Shown here in pieces: positions 28,222-37,919 of a DNA stretch of 64,000 bases. The stretch lies in assembly GCA_025936825.1 (NCBI GenBank), contig JAICSO010000002.1, positions 558,001 to 622,000 on the forward strand, in the 5' to 3' direction. The position numbers and the translations under genes were made by a program. Every line of letters starts with the position of its first letter. Within the stretch, counting starts at the first letter, position 1. This DNA is from Terriglobales bacterium (GTDB taxonomy: Bacteria; Acidobacteriota; Terriglobia; Terriglobales; Acidobacteriaceae). The notes below the pieces were generated by a model, which was not told where the DNA came from, did no database searches, and saw only the letters and a list, made by a program, of their open reading frames with translations.

Positions 28222-29931
28222 TCACCAGAAAATGATTTGCAAAACTACGAACAGCACCATCGCCACCGCCCCCCAGAACGCCGGCTTGTGGAAGATGCTT
28301 GCGTGTTCTTCATGCGCGATTGGAGTCAGGCTGTAAACCAGGCCCACCAATTCCTGGTCCGGCTTGGGCTTGGTAACCAGCGTGACCAGGACCGTCACCA
28401 CTACGCAGGTAACGCAGGCCCAGAGAGACTGGTACATGTCTTGCGCAAGTCCCTTTGCCAGCGGTGAACGAGCAAAGATTGGCACCCATTTGTCCGGGTC
28501 GATTTTGTGCATCAACAAAAACATCGTCAAGGACGAAAGAGTACCGGCGAGCAAACCGAGGAAGCCAGCCCACCGTGTGACGCGTTTCCATAACATCCCC
28601 AGCAGCACCGTGCCAAACAGCGGCGCAATGAAGAACCCAAACAGCGCCTGCACGTAATCCATGATGCTGGCGAAACCCATCACCAGGTAGGCTGTGCCGA
28701 TGCTGATAATCAAGCCAATAATGGTGCACCAGCGCCCCATGGAAACGTAATGCTTGTCTGGAGCAGTCTTGTTGAGATAGGGACGATAAATGTCGTACGT
28801 CCACACGGTCGCGAAGGCGCTAACATTTCCAGCCATGCCAGCCATGAATCCTGCGACGAGGGCGGTAATTCCGAGGCCCAATAGGCCTGGGCCGCAGTAG
28901 CGGGCAAGCATGAGAGGCAACACTTCGTTATAGCTGTGTTGGCCTGCTTGCAGGTCGCTGGCGGGCACGAGGTGCATGGGAAGAACGGCCAGTCCCAGCA
29001 GACCGGGAAGGATGACGATCAACGGAACGGCCATTTTGAAGAACGATCCGATAATCGGCGCCAGTTTTGCGGAACGGATGTCCCTGGCGGAGAGTACGCG
29101 CTGAACCACCAGGAAGTCCGTAGTCCAGTAACCCATCGACTGCACCGCGCCGAGGCCAAAAACAATTCCGATCCAATTGATGCCCATGGGATTATTGGCA
29201 AATGAACCCATCGGCGCCCACATATGGGTGAAGTCTTGACCCGGAAAATTCTGCTGAATGCGCGCGACCATGCCCGCCCAGCCGTGGGTTTCAATCAGGC
29301 CGAGAATCGGGATGAGCAACGCGCCGAACCAGATGAGGAAAAACTGCAACACTTCGTTGAAGATTGCTGAGAACAGACCGCCTGCGGCCACGTAGACGCC
29401 GACCGTCAGAGATGAAACCCAAATGCTGAAGTTGATGTCCCATCCGAGGACGACTTTCATGACCACGGCCATGGCGTACATATTCACGCCCGACATCAGG
29501 ATTGTCATCACCGCGAAGGTGATCGCGCTCAGACCGGCAGCTTCCGTGCCATAGCGCAGCTTCAGATATCCGGGGACAGAGTGCGTCTTGGAGATGTAGT
29601 AGAACGGCATCATCACCAAGCCGAGGAACACCATGGCAGGAATGGCGCCGACCCAGTACCAGTGCGCGGCCATGATTCCGTACTGGTAGGCTGAACCCGC
29701 CCATCCGAGCAGTTCAAGTGAACCAAGGTTGGCAGAGACGAAGGCCAGGCCTGCGACCCACGCGGTCATCTCGCGGCCGGCAAGAAAAAAGTCTTCGCCG
29801 GTATTGGCAAATTTCTTGAGATAAAAGCCGATAACCAGAACCAATAGGAAGTAGAAGGCGATGATGGCCAAGTCAACGCCAGAAAGTTTCACCAACCGCT
29901 CTGCGACAAACATCGCCAAGAGTGGACTCAT
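28222..29931 (-). CDS. Sodium/solute symporter (SGLT-like)
   Basis: 569 aa; GFYLKKFANTGEDFFLAGREMTAWVAGLAFVSANLGSLELLGWAGSAYQYG. Confidence 0.93.
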   Translation of the reverse strand: MSPLLAMFVAERLVKLSGVDLAIIAFYFLLVLVIGFYLKKFANTGEDFFLAGREMTAWVAGLAFVSANLGSLELLGWAGSAYQYGIMAAHWYWVGAIPAMVFLGLVMMPFYYISKTHSVPGYLKLRYGTEAAGLSAITFAVMTILMSGVNMYAMAVVMKVVLGWDINFSIWVSSLTVGVYVAAGGLFSAIFNEVLQFFLIWFGALLIPILGLIETHGWAGMVARIQQNFPGQDFTHMWAPMGSFANNPMGINWIGIVFGLGAVQSMGYWTTDFLVVQRVLSARDIRSAKLAPIIGSFFKMAVPLIVILPGLLGLAVLPMHLVPASDLQAGQHSYNEVLPLMLARYCGPGLLGLGITALVAGFMAGMAGNVSAFATVWTYDIYRPYLNKTAPDKHYVSMGRWCTIIGLIISIGTAYLVMGFASIMDYVQALFGFFIAPLFGTVLLGMLWKRVTRWAGFLGLLAGTLSSLTMFLLMHKIDPDKWVPIFARSPLAKGLAQDMYQSLWACVTCVVVTVLVTLVTKPKPDQELVGLVYSLTPIAHEEHASIFHKPAFWGAVAMVLFVVLQIIFW

Positions 29932-30656
29932 TTTTTCTCCCCTGCCTGACCGTAGTATGCGTTGCGACCGTGCTTGCGCAAGAAATGGCGGTCGTGAAGC
30001 GTGCTTGAAATATTACCCATCCCCGGATTCAAAGTCGTAGTGAAATATGCCATGCGAGCGATGGACTCGAGAACCACCGCGTTATGCGCGGCGCTGCTGA
30101 CATCTTTGCCCCATGCAAATGGACCGTGATTCGCTACCAATACCGCTGGAATCACGTCAGGATCCTTGTCGCGAAAGGTGCGCGCAATCGCCTCGCCAGT
30201 GTTCCATTCGTACTCGCCCGCGATCTCCTCGGCAGGCATAGGATCAGTCACCGGCACCGGTCCGTGAAAGTAATCAGCGTGGGTAGTCCCAAAGCAGGGA
30301 ATGTCCCGTCGGGCCTGGGCCCATGCGGTCGCGTACTCAGAATGCGTGTGAACGACGCCGCCAATGTTTTTGAACCGCTGATAGAGCAGAACGTGCGTGG
30401 GTAGATCGGAGGAGGGCCGCAGGTTGCCTTCGAGCACCTTACCGTTCAGATCCGTCAAAACGAGGTGCTCCGGCTTCATCTGATCATAAGGCACGCCGCT
30501 TGGCTTGATGACTACCAATCCCTCTTCGCGCAGGATGCCACTCGCATTTCCGAAGGTGTACAAAACTAGTCCGCGTCTCACCAACTCGAGGTTGGCTTCG
30601 AGCACCTGCTCACGGAGTTGCTGCAAGGTTTTGCTTGAAGTTATGGTTGCAGACAT
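29928..30656 (-). CDS. araD: L-ribulose-5-phosphate 4-epimerase
   Basis: LRPSSDLPTHVLLYQRFKNIGGVVHTHSEYATAWAQARRDIPCFGTTHADYFHGPVPVT. Confidence 0.95.
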   Translation of the reverse strand: MSATITSSKTLQQLREQVLEANLELVRRGLVLYTFGNASGILREEGLVVIKPSGVPYDQMKPEHLVLTDLNGKVLEGNLRPSSDLPTHVLLYQRFKNIGGVVHTHSEYATAWAQARRDIPCFGTTHADYFHGPVPVTDPMPAEEIAGEYEWNTGEAIARTFRDKDPDVIPAVLVANHGPFAWGKDVSSAAHNAVVLESIARMAYFTTTLNPGMGNISSTLHDRHFLRKHGRNAYYGQAGEKK

Positions 30657-30726
30657 GAGATTCGAGTGCTTGAAATTGGGGCCGCCATTCTGTGCGGCCC
30701 CAAATGCTGCTTTCCTTACTGTCGAA

Positions 30727-31839
30727 CTAGCGTGCCGAGAACCGGAAAACCGTTACCCAATGATATTTCTGTCCTGGCTTCAACTCGGTTGATGGGAACT
30801 TCGGATGATTGGGCGAATCCGGGAAGTGCTGGGTCTCCAGACAAAGTCCCGAACGGTGTCCGTAAACCTTGCCGCCTTTGCCGGTGATGCTTCCGTCAAG
30901 GAAGTTGCCGGTATAGAACTGAACGCCCGGTTGGTCGGTTATGACCTGGAGAACGCGACCGCTGGAAGGCTCATAAACTTCGGCCGCTTCAGCCAATTTC
31001 CCGGTGCTGTCGAGCACCCAGTTGTGATCGTAGCCGTGCCCTTTCTTCAATTGGTCGTTGTCGTCATTGATACGGGCGCCGACAGCGGTTGGCTTGCGAA
31101 AATCAAAAGGCGTGCCCGCCACCGACGCAATCTCTCCGGTGGGAATCAGGTTCGCATCCACGGGCGTGTAGTGACTGGCGTTAATCTTCACGTCGTTCTT
31201 CAGGATGTCGCCGCTGCCTGCGCCTGCGAGGTTGAAGTAGGAGTGATTTGTAAGGTTGAGGACGGTGTCCTTGTCGGTGGTGGCTGAGTAGTCAATCTTG
31301 AGGTCTTTACCCACTAGCGTGTAACGCACAACTGCTGTCAGCTTGCCAGGAAAGCCTTGGTCGCCATCGGGACTCACGTAAGTAAGCTCAACCCCATGAG
31401 GGATTTCCTTTGCGTCCCAAACGACTTTGTCAAAGCCTTTCGGACCGCCGTGGAGCGCGTTGACTGGGTGGTTCGGGTCTGGACCGTCGTTCACTGGAAT
31501 CGAATAGGTCTTACCGTCGAGCGTGAACTTGCCCCCGGCGATGCGGTTGCCATAACGCCCGATCAGCGCGCCGAAATACCCCTTATTTCCTTTGACGTAT
31601 TCGTCCAGGGTATCGAACCCAAGGACGATATCGGCTGACTTACCATTTTTGTCGGGAACTTTCAGCGCCTGGATAATGCCCCCATACGTAATGATGTGTG
31701 CCTCTATCGCCCCATCTTTGAGCGTATAAATGTCGACATTCTTGCCGTCGGGCGTCTTGCCGAAGCTTTGTTTGGTTACTTGAGCCGAGACCACGGAAGT
31801 CATTGTCATGAGCGCAATTACGAGAGCCGCAACCCTCAT
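30727..31839 (-). CDS. galM: Aldose 1-epimerase (exported)
   Basis: Signal peptide MRVAALVIALMTMTSVVSAQ; IGRYGNRIAGGKFTLDGKTY, NLTNHSYFNLAG, GLCLETQHFPDSPNHPKFPST. Confidence 0.93.
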   Translation of the reverse strand: MRVAALVIALMTMTSVVSAQVTKQSFGKTPDGKNVDIYTLKDGAIEAHIITYGGIIQALKVPDKNGKSADIVLGFDTLDEYVKGNKGYFGALIGRYGNRIAGGKFTLDGKTYSIPVNDGPDPNHPVNALHGGPKGFDKVVWDAKEIPHGVELTYVSPDGDQGFPGKLTAVVRYTLVGKDLKIDYSATTDKDTVLNLTNHSYFNLAGAGSGDILKNDVKINASHYTPVDANLIPTGEIASVAGTPFDFRKPTAVGARINDDNDQLKKGHGYDHNWVLDSTGKLAEAAEVYEPSSGRVLQVITDQPGVQFYTGNFLDGSITGKGGKVYGHRSGLCLETQHFPDSPNHPKFPSTELKPGQKYHWVTVFRFSAR

Positions 31840-31932
31840 CTCGTATTCCTCCAAGTTGGAATGAAACGATTTAGACCAGTGCTGCAATATGAAACCACGG
31901 GCCGATCATTATCCCGCATTCGATAGCCCATT

Positions 31933-31944
31933 GTAAACGTTTAC
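31933..31944. promoter_or_regulatory. Candidate LacI-type operator GTAAACGTTTAC
   Basis: Perfect 12-bp palindrome with CG centre between galK and galM starts/ends. Confidence 0.5.
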
Positions 31945-31985
31945 CGTACAACCTTGGTCACCGGTGGTACTACGGTCCATTCGTA

Positions 31986-33161
31986 CTAGACGGCAGCATG
32001 TTCCGCCTCGAGACCTGCGCCATTGGCAGCTGAGCAGACGAAGACATCGGGCGTGATTCCGGTCTTGGCTTTATAGCGAGAAGCCACTGCTTTAGCAAAG
32101 CTTTGCGAGTTCGTGTGCTCAACGAGATTGATGGTGCATCCGCCAAAGCCGCCGCCCGTCATACGGCCACCGATAAAGCCAGCCACGCCGTGAGCAGATT
32201 CCACCATAGCATCGAGTTCTATGCAGCTGACCTGGTAGAGATCGCGAAGGCTTTCGTGTGATGCGCGCATGAGCATGCCAACTTTGGCAAGGTCGCCGGA
32301 AGCGAAACACTTGACCGCCTCCAGCGTGCGCGCATTCTCCTCTACTACGTGCAGGCATCGGCGATAGACGATTGCGGGCAGGTCAGACTCGTGCTTGGTC
32401 AGTTGCTCAGCCGACACATCGCGAAGCGCCTTAATTCCCGGGTAGAACTTCGACAGGACTCGAACACCTTCTTCGCATTGCGCCCGCCGCTCGTTGTATT
32501 CGCCGCCCGAAAGCTCGTGCTTCACCATGGTGTTGCAAATGACGAAATCCACCGCGGGCGGAATCGGCACCAGTTGAAAGTCGAGCGAGCGGCAATCGAT
32601 CAGTACCGCATGTCCCTCTTTGCCGAAGCAGGAAACGAACTGGTCCATGATGCCGACATGGGCGCCGACAAATTCGTTTTCGGCACTTTGGCAAAGCTTG
32701 GCGACCTGCTTGAGCGGAAGCGTTTTGCCGGAAAGGCTCTGAAGCGCGAGAGCAGAAGCCACTTCCAATGCGGCGGACGAACTCAGACCTGAGCCGACGG
32801 GCACTTCGCTGTGCAACAGCAGATTCGCGCCACTCAAGGGAATACCCGCGCGCTTTAACTGGTGCGCCACGCCCACCACATAGTCCGCCCATTCGTCTTG
32901 CTTCTTATCAGGAAGGCGAGCCACATCGTATTCGAACTGGCCATCGTAGGCGGTAGATTTGAGGATAAGCTTTTCGTCTGCGCGGGGAGCAATTGCAACG
33001 TGCGCGTAGAAACCGATGGCGCTTGGCAACACAAAACCATCGTTGTAATCGGTGTGCTCGCCAATGAGGTTTACGCGACCGGGCGCCCGGAAAATCTTTG
33101 GACGTGCATGAAATTCCCGTTCGAAAACTTGCGGCAGTTCGTTCGCCTTCAAATTTTTCAC
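31986..33161 (-). CDS. galK: Galactokinase
   Basis: FRAPGRVNLIGEHTDYNDGFVLPSAI, EVPVGSGLSSSAALEVA, GGRMTGGGFGGCTINLV. Confidence 0.97.
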   Translation of the reverse strand: MKNLKANELPQVFEREFHARPKIFRAPGRVNLIGEHTDYNDGFVLPSAIGFYAHVAIAPRADEKLILKSTAYDGQFEYDVARLPDKKQDEWADYVVGVAHQLKRAGIPLSGANLLLHSEVPVGSGLSSSAALEVASALALQSLSGKTLPLKQVAKLCQSAENEFVGAHVGIMDQFVSCFGKEGHAVLIDCRSLDFQLVPIPPAVDFVICNTMVKHELSGGEYNERRAQCEEGVRVLSKFYPGIKALRDVSAEQLTKHESDLPAIVYRRCLHVVEENARTLEAVKCFASGDLAKVGMLMRASHESLRDLYQVSCIELDAMVESAHGVAGFIGGRMTGGGFGGCTINLVEHTNSQSFAKAVASRYKAKTGITPDVFVCSAANGAGLEAEHAAV

Positions 33162-33332
33162 TTGCGGCGCGCTCCCCTGTTGGCGTGTCTCTGCGCGGAT
33201 TCTAACGTATCTGCGAACATCCCGGTTCGAAGTCCCACGCTATTGTAATGGCACGGTGTTTGTGAGAGAACATACTAAAGTCGAATCAAGTAAGGTGGAC
33301 CAGTAATTGCAGGGAAGGCGCTACAAGACCCC

Positions 33333-34376
33333 ATGGGAAATTATCTGGATGCAGTATTCCGCGAGTCGCCGCACCGCAGGTTCAATCCGCTCAGCAACGA
33401 ATGGGTTTTAGTCTCACCGCACCGCACGCAGCGTCCCTGGCAGGGTGCAGTGGAGGCGATGCCCCAGGCGCAACGCCCCAAATACGATCCTTCCTGCTAT
33501 CTCTGTCCCGGCAATCAGCGGGCTAACGGCGCGCTGAATCCGCAGTACCATTCAACTTTCGTTTTCGAAAACGATTTTGCTGCGCTAAAAAAGGATGTTC
33601 CCTGCTCCCATCTGGACGTTAATAACAAAGGGTTGCTGGTGGCGGAAACCGAGTCGGGAATCTGCCGCGTGATGTGCTTCTCGCCCCGCCATGATTTGAC
33701 GCTCGCGACGATGGCGGCGCAGGATATCGAGCCGGTCATTCGTGAATGGACAGCGCAAACGCGGGAGCTTTCGAGTACTCACGGGATCCGGCACGTCCAG
33801 ATTTTCGAGAACCGCGGAGAGATGATGGGTGCGAGCAATCCGCACCCTCATTGCCAGATCTGGGCCACTGCAACGGTTCCTCAAGCGCCGGCGCGCGAGT
33901 TTTTCGCACAGCAAAATTACCGGGAGAAGAACGGCGCGTGCTTGCTTTGCGATTACGTCGAAATCGAACGGGAGCAGAAGGCGCGTGTTGTCTGTGAAAA
34001 CGACGGATTTATCTCCGTCGTGCCGTTCTGGGCGGTGTGGCCGTTTGAAATATTGGTATGCAGCCGCAGACATTTTGGCAGTTTCACGGAGTTCCAAGCA
34101 GGCGAAGTGGCGCAACTTAGCGCATTGCTCAAGCGGATTACGTCCACCTACGACTGCGTATTCGACGTGCCATTTCCGTACTCAATGGGATTTCATCAGC
34201 ATCCGTTTGACGGGGAGTCCCATCCCGAGTGGCACTTCCATGCGCATTTTTATCCGCCACTGCTGCGGTCGGCGACCGTGCGAAAGTTCATGGTGGGATT
34301 CGAAATGCTGGGAACTCCGCAGCGCGATATCACGCCGGAGTTAGCGGCGGAAAAGCTAAGATCGATTGCCAAGTAA
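33333..34376 (+). CDS. galT: Galactose-1-phosphate uridylyltransferase
   Basis: HRRFNPLSNEWVLVSPHRTQRPWQG, NPHPHCQIWA, HQHPFDGESHPEWHFHAHFYPP. Confidence 0.97.
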   Translation: MGNYLDAVFRESPHRRFNPLSNEWVLVSPHRTQRPWQGAVEAMPQAQRPKYDPSCYLCPGNQRANGALNPQYHSTFVFENDFAALKKDVPCSHLDVNNKGLLVAETESGICRVMCFSPRHDLTLATMAAQDIEPVIREWTAQTRELSSTHGIRHVQIFENRGEMMGASNPHPHCQIWATATVPQAPAREFFAQQNYREKNGACLLCDYVEIEREQKARVVCENDGFISVVPFWAVWPFEILVCSRRHFGSFTEFQAGEVAQLSALLKRITSTYDCVFDVPFPYSMGFHQHPFDGESHPEWHFHAHFYPPLLRSATVRKFMVGFEMLGTPQRDITPELAAEKLRSIAK

Positions 34377-34419
34377 GTCGGGCCAAGGCGCTGGCACTAC
34401 TCATACCGGATCAGCTTGG

Positions 34420-34572
34420 GTGCCAGGGTTTTCAGCCATGCGTCTGCTCTGAGTCCGGCTTTAGCCGCCTGAGAGATTTACATCATTGGAAGAGCTCAAC
34501 CTAAGGGGCTGAAGCCCGCGTCTTGTCGGCATTTTTCATGCAGGCCTTGAAGGCCTGCTCCACCCAAAATCT
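34420..34572. repeat. Cluster of REP-like GC-rich hairpins
   Basis: gcaggccttgaaggcctgc palindrome and ggggctgaagccc units between convergent galT and thiolase genes. Confidence 0.6.
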
Positions 34573-34593
34573 CTGCCGATCGAGATGATCGGG

Positions 34594-35805
34594 TTACACC
34601 CGCTCCAGCACGGTCGCGATTCCCTGCCCTACACCAATGCACATGGTGCACAGCGCGTATCGCGACTTCATTCGCCTGAGTTGATATACCGCCGCCGTCG
34701 CGAGACGAGCGCCACTGGCTCCGAGTGGATGACCGAGCGCAATCGCCCCACCATTGGGATTCACGTGCGCTGCGTCATCGGGAAGGCCGAGGTCTCGCAG
34801 AACAGCCAGCGATTGCACGGAAAACGCCTCATTCAACTCGATCAGATCGATTTGCGAAAGGTTGACGCCGGTCTTCTCCAGAACACGGCGAGTGGCGGGA
34901 ACCGGTCCGATACCCATAATGCGCGGGGGAACTCCGGCTGTAGCTGATCCCAGAACCCGCGCCAGAGGAGTCAATCCGTATTTCGCTACCGCTTCTTCGG
35001 AAGCCAGCAGCAACGCGCCAGCGCCATCATTCACACCGGAGGCATTGCCCGCGGTGACAGTTCCGTTCGGCTTCACAATGGGCTTGAGTTTGGCCAGAGC
35101 TTCCATCGTGGTATCCGGACGCGGGTGCTCGTCCTGAGTAACCACGGTCTCCGCACCCTTCTTTCCCGGGATTCGCACCGGCACAATCTCTTCCGCGAGA
35201 TTTCCGTTTTTCATTGCGGCAGCGGTGCGCTGCTGGCTTCGCAGGGCAAACGCGTCCTGATCCTCACGCGAAATCTTCCACTGCTCGGCGACGTTCTCCG
35301 CAGTCTCCGGCATGGAATCGGTTCCGTACTTTTCTTTCATCGCGGGATTGACGAAGCGCCAGCCGATGGTGGTGTCTTCAATCTTGGCTCCGCGGGAAAA
35401 AGGAGCTTCAGCCTTCCCGATCACGAAGGGCGCGCGTGACATGCTTTCGACGCCGCCGGCAATCACCAGCGAGGCTTCTCCCGACTTGATCGCGCGTGCG
35501 GCGACGGAAATCGCTTCAAGACTGGAGCCGCAAAGGCGGTTCACCGTGGCTCCTGGCACGTCGACCGGCAGTCCCGCCAGCAGTAACGCCATGCGCGCGA
35601 CATTGCGATTGTCCTCGCCCGCCTGATTGGCGCAACCGTAGACGACGTCATCCAGCGCACCCCAATCCACGTTGGGATTGCGTTCCAGGAGTGCTTTGAT
35701 CGGTATGGAAGCGAGATCGTCGGTGCGCACTGATGCCAAAGCTCCGCCATAACGCCCAAAAGGCGTGCGAATCGCATCGCAGATGTAGGCGTGAGTGTCT
35801 GGCAT
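34594..35805 (-). CDS. Acetyl-CoA C-acyltransferase (thiolase)
   Basis: YICDAIRTPFGRYGGAL, TVNRLCGSSLEAI, ANGNASGVNDGAGALLLASEEA, NPNGGAIALGHPLGASGARL, CIGVGQGIA. Confidence 0.95.
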   Translation of the reverse strand: MPDTHAYICDAIRTPFGRYGGALASVRTDDLASIPIKALLERNPNVDWGALDDVVYGCANQAGEDNRNVARMALLLAGLPVDVPGATVNRLCGSSLEAISVAARAIKSGEASLVIAGGVESMSRAPFVIGKAEAPFSRGAKIEDTTIGWRFVNPAMKEKYGTDSMPETAENVAEQWKISREDQDAFALRSQQRTAAAMKNGNLAEEIVPVRIPGKKGAETVVTQDEHPRPDTTMEALAKLKPIVKPNGTVTAGNASGVNDGAGALLLASEEAVAKYGLTPLARVLGSATAGVPPRIMGIGPVPATRRVLEKTGVNLSQIDLIELNEAFSVQSLAVLRDLGLPDDAAHVNPNGGAIALGHPLGASGARLATAAVYQLRRMKSRYALCTMCIGVGQGIATVLERV

Positions 35806-36000
35806 GAGGGTACTTATTGCAGAACGAGTGTATATCAGGGCTGAAAATGAAAACGGCCCCGCAAAGAGGCCGTCTCTGGAACGCTGGCGTCCCGTCAAGA
35901 TCATCTAAATTATCACTGCAGTTGGGTTGAATATCAAGGGAAAGTAGTGTCCCGCGCCCTACTTTCCCATTCTGAAACAAGCCCGATCAATGTTCGGGAA

Positions 36001-36072
36001 TGGACCTGATGGGATTCGAACCCGCACCTGCCGTCTTGACGGGACGCCGTGCTTCCTTTACACCACAGGCCC
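36001..36072 (-). tRNA. tRNA-Asp(GTC), atypical
   Basis: Acceptor GGGCCTG/CAGGTCC, D-arm GTGT-AAAGGAA-GCAC, anticodon loop CCGTCAA, T-loop TTCGAAT; mismatches at 27-43 and 50-64. Confidence 0.75.
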
Positions 36073-36213
36073 ACGCGTGCAGCATAGCGGCGCTTCAAAT
36101 GACAATGCACGGTCATGTATCACACCGTCGCCTGTGAATTTCCCAAACCCTGAAATATGTCATTTACAATGTTCCCTTCACCCGCCCCGCAATTTAACCC
36201 CGGGGCATCGACG

Positions 36214-37830
36214 ATGCTGACCTACCTTCCAGCCCTCGCCGTTTTCTTTGCCCAGCACGGGATTACGCAATACGTGCGACGGCATTTTCTCGACACTACG
36301 TTTAAGGGGCTGTACGAGGCCAACGGCTTCGATCTGGCACTTCTGATCCCCTATTTCATCGTCCTGATCCTGCTAGCGACGTACGGAATTCATCGCTACA
36401 CACTGGTTTATCTCTATTACAAGAAGAAGGACCGGGCCACCAAGCTACCGCAGGAATTCGCCGAGCTGCCGCTAGTAACGGTTCAACTGCCGATTTTCAA
36501 CGAGCAGTACGTTGTGGATCGCCTGTTGCAGGCGGTGTGCCGGATCGAGTATCCGCGCGAGAAGTTGGACATCCAGCTGCTTGATGATTCCACCGACGAA
36601 ACCGCAACCGTGGCGCGCGACTTGTGCGAGCATTACGCCTCGCAGGGATATCCGGTGGTCTACCTGCACCGCACCAACCGAGCAGGATTCAAAGCCGGCG
36701 CGTTACATGAGGGATTGAAGAGCGCCAAAGGCGAATTCGTCGCCATCTTTGACGCGGATTTCGTACCGCCGAGTGATTTTCTGCTGAAAACGGTCCACCA
36801 CTTCACCGATCCCAAGATCGGGATGGTGCAAACTCGCTGGACGCATATCAATCGCAACTACTCTTTCCTCACGGAAGTGGAAGCCATCCTGCTCGATGGA
36901 CATTTCGTGCTCGAGCACTCGGGACGCGCGCGGCATGATGTGTTCTTCAATTTCAATGGCACAGCCGGAATCTGGCGTCGTCAGGCCATCGATGATGCCG
37001 GCGGCTGGGAGCACGATACGCTCACCGAAGATACCGATCTTTCCTACCGAGCTCAGCTTAAGGGGTGGAAGTTCGTCTATCGGCAGGACGTGGAGTGCCC
37101 GGCGGAGTTGCCGGTCGAGATGACGGCGTTTAAAACGCAGCAAGCACGCTGGGCGAAAGGGTTGATTCAAACTGGCAAGAAAATTCTCCCGCGTGTGCTC
37201 AAAAGCAAGCAACCGTTCCGCGTCAAACTTGAAGCTTGGTATCACCTGACCGCGAATATGAGTTATCCCCTTATGGTGATTTTGTCGGTGTTGCTGCTAC
37301 CCGCAATGGTCATCCGCTTCTACCAGGGATGGTTCCAGATGCTCTACATCGACATCCCGCTTTTCCTGGCATCAACGTTCTCGATTTCCAGCTTTTACCT
37401 GGTGTCGCAACGAGAGCTCTTTCCGCGAACCTGGCCACGAGCATTGCTATACCTGCCATTTCTTATGGCGCTGGGGATCGGTCTAACTCTGACGAACACC
37501 ATTGCGGTTCTCGAAGCACTGATCGGCAAGCAATCGGCATTCGCCCGCACTCCGAAATATCGCGTCGAGAAGAAGAAGGATGTAGTGCGCGCCAACAAGT
37601 ATCGCAAGCGCCTGGGCTGGGTGCCCTGGGCGGAATTGTTGATCGGAAGCTATTTCGCGCTTACTGTCTATTACGCGCTGGATAACGAAAACTTCCTCAC
37701 CGTTCCGTTCCTGCTGTTGTTCGTCGTTGGATACTGGTATACGGGGTTAATGTCGCTGCTGCAGGGGCGGTTCTCGTCTCTGTCGCTGGCCGCCGAGGGC
37801 CACACGAAGCCTTACCCGGTTGGCGTGTAA
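36214..37830 (+). CDS. Family 2 glycosyltransferase, membrane-bound, cellulose synthase-like
   Basis: QLLDDSTDETATVARDL, AIFDADFVPP, TEDTDLSYRAQLKGWKF, QQARWAKG. Confidence 0.93.
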   Translation: MLTYLPALAVFFAQHGITQYVRRHFLDTTFKGLYEANGFDLALLIPYFIVLILLATYGIHRYTLVYLYYKKKDRATKLPQEFAELPLVTVQLPIFNEQYVVDRLLQAVCRIEYPREKLDIQLLDDSTDETATVARDLCEHYASQGYPVVYLHRTNRAGFKAGALHEGLKSAKGEFVAIFDADFVPPSDFLLKTVHHFTDPKIGMVQTRWTHINRNYSFLTEVEAILLDGHFVLEHSGRARHDVFFNFNGTAGIWRRQAIDDAGGWEHDTLTEDTDLSYRAQLKGWKFVYRQDVECPAELPVEMTAFKTQQARWAKGLIQTGKKILPRVLKSKQPFRVKLEAWYHLTANMSYPLMVILSVLLLPAMVIRFYQGWFQMLYIDIPLFLASTFSISSFYLVSQRELFPRTWPRALLYLPFLMALGIGLTLTNTIAVLEALIGKQSAFARTPKYRVEKKKDVVRANKYRKRLGWVPWAELLIGSYFALTVYYALDNENFLTVPFLLLFVVGYWYTGLMSLLQGRFSSLSLAAEGHTKPYPVGV

Positions 37831-37919
37831 ACTCGCTTCCTTGTTCTTTCGTCCTGCGCAGAGGTAGAATTCCTCTCGCTTCCTTCACGATTTTCGACGA
37901 ACGTCTGAGGAGGTCTCCC

